64,000 nucleotides of DNA. It comes from a virus. The position numbers were made by a program, and so were the translations under genes. Where the stretch lies: positions 248,001-312,000 of the IMG/VR virus record IMGVR_UViG_3300049001_000044; one strand, 5' to 3'. The first letter of the stretch is position 1; each line of letters begins with the position of its first letter. Shown one piece after another: positions 63,394 through 64,000 of the stretch. Below the pieces are notes generated by a model. The model worked only from the letters and a program-made list of their open reading frames with translations. It was not told where the DNA came from and ran no database searches.

Positions 63394-64000
63394 ATGTTCG
63401 CAAAATACGTAACCACTTCTTCGCCTACTCAGGCAAATGTGATCGCTGATATCGCCGCTCTTTTGGCGGGCGCAGCAATTACTGACTTGTCCTCTTCTTG
63501 CGACAAGTCTAACTCAACCCTCTTGAGCACTGTTGCCCCAGGTTGGACCATTACTGACAACAATGCTGGCAGCTCAGGATACATCCTTTCAGCGCCAGAC
63601 CTGGCTGGCAACACCAAGTACGTCAAGCTATTTGCTTCTAATGCAACGTACTTGGATATTCAGGCGTATGAAACCTGGAATTCCACCTCGCACACTGGTA
63701 CTAATCCAACCACCGCACTTGGTGCAGTGTCGACCTCTCCAGGCGTGACAGTAAATGTTGTCAATTACTTTTTCATTTTTGCAACCGCGAGATCATTCAT
63801 TGTTATGGGTGGCGGCTCTAATCCAGCAGGCGGTGGCGGTATTGGTGCATTTGAATTCACGAGAGAAGCAGCTTATCTCCAAGGAACCACCTACCCAGCA
63901 GTATGCGTCGGTATGTTGGCAGGTCTTACCAATAGTAACAAAAACATGAACATTTCACGTACTAAGAATCTCACTGCCGCAGGAGATACTGTACCAACGA
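63394..64000 (+). CDS. Fibre-cluster paralogue 2 (partial, runs off the edge)
   Basis: Begins MFAKYVTTSSPTQANVIADIA with AAAGGAATTCTC before the ATG and stays open to the end of the window. It mirrors the previous gene: D-L-S-S-S-C-D-K, T-V-A-P-G-W-T, Y-E-T-W-N-S-T-S-H-T-G-T-N-P, later K-N-L-T-A-A-G-D-T against K-N-M-T-A-A-G-D-T. This is a recent-looking tandem duplication of one fibre protein. Confidence 0.7.
   Translation, partial: MFAKYVTTSSPTQANVIADIAALLAGAAITDLSSSCDKSNSTLLSTVAPGWTITDNNAGSSGYILSAPDLAGNTKYVKLFASNATYLDIQAYETWNSTSHTGTNPTTALGAVSTSPGVTVNVVNYFFIFATARSFIVMGGGSNPAGGGGIGAFEFTREAAYLQGTTYPAVCVGMLAGLTNSNKNMNISRTKNLTAAGDTVPT

Overview
The window is part of a large tailed-phage (myovirus) genome that is distantly T4-like and probably infects a Gram-negative, likely proteobacterial, host. 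The evidence is a T4-type baseplate wedge block (gp25, gp6 and large gp7/gp8-position proteins), a T4-type replisome (family B polymerase of 898 aa, sliding clamp, DnaB-type helicase, zinc-finger/Toprim primase, T4-RNase-H-like nuclease), a T4 Rnl1-type RNA ligase, and many ATAAATA boxes that match the T4 late promoter core (TATAAATA) just upstream of virion genes. The Gram-negative host follows from a two-component spanin pair with a lipobox beside a peptidoglycan hydrolase. I cannot name the phage species.

Layout. Positions 1-568 hold the tail of a rightward gene and one leftward gene. Positions 672-26012 are rightward late genes: gp25, gp6, two small genes, a ~2750-aa and a 1210-aa baseplate protein, then a run of fibre/tip proteins that share a small beta domain, then the lysis cassette (i-spanin, o-spanin, M23 + transglycosylase enzyme). 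Positions 25990-61725 are almost entirely leftward. They hold an RNA-repair-like cluster (HAD-like protein, Tpt1/KptA), a RecB-like nuclease, a 1253-aa protein with a ligase-type N-terminus, helicase and primase, a group of small proteins with similar N-terminal leaders, an AAA ATPase, nuclease, clamp and polymerase, GroES, a DsbA-like protein, a DEDD exonuclease, a P-loop kinase, a glycosyltransferase-methyltransferase fusion, a YqeY-like protein and two RNA ligases among many tiny genes. From 61826 to the end the genes run rightward again and encode fibre-like proteins, including a tandem paralogous pair cut by the window edge.

How it works together. Leftward genes mostly handle DNA replication, RNA repair and small accessory functions, packed as operons with ATGA or TAATG overlaps. 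Rightward genes build the tail and lyse the cell. ATAAATA boxes occur on both strands, so several leftward genes (the 1253-aa protein, the AAA ATPase, the zinc-ribbon protein at 51415-52479, the transglycosylase-like protein) are probably also expressed late.

Most notable. (1) At least seven proteins begin with a short amphipathic leader ending in L-x-E, the rule for T4 prohead-protease processing and capsid targeting, and the same motif recurs inside the 1253-aa protein next to an internal start with a strong ribosome binding site. (2) Five dispersed intergenic elements share complementary blocks that can form a pseudoknot, and all lie on the same strand whatever the direction of the neighbouring genes. 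(3) Two small beta-domain families have spread through baseplate and fibre genes. (4) Several very short genes (34-56 aa) are exactly locked into operons by start/stop overlap. Everything was read from sequence by eye; no database search was run.
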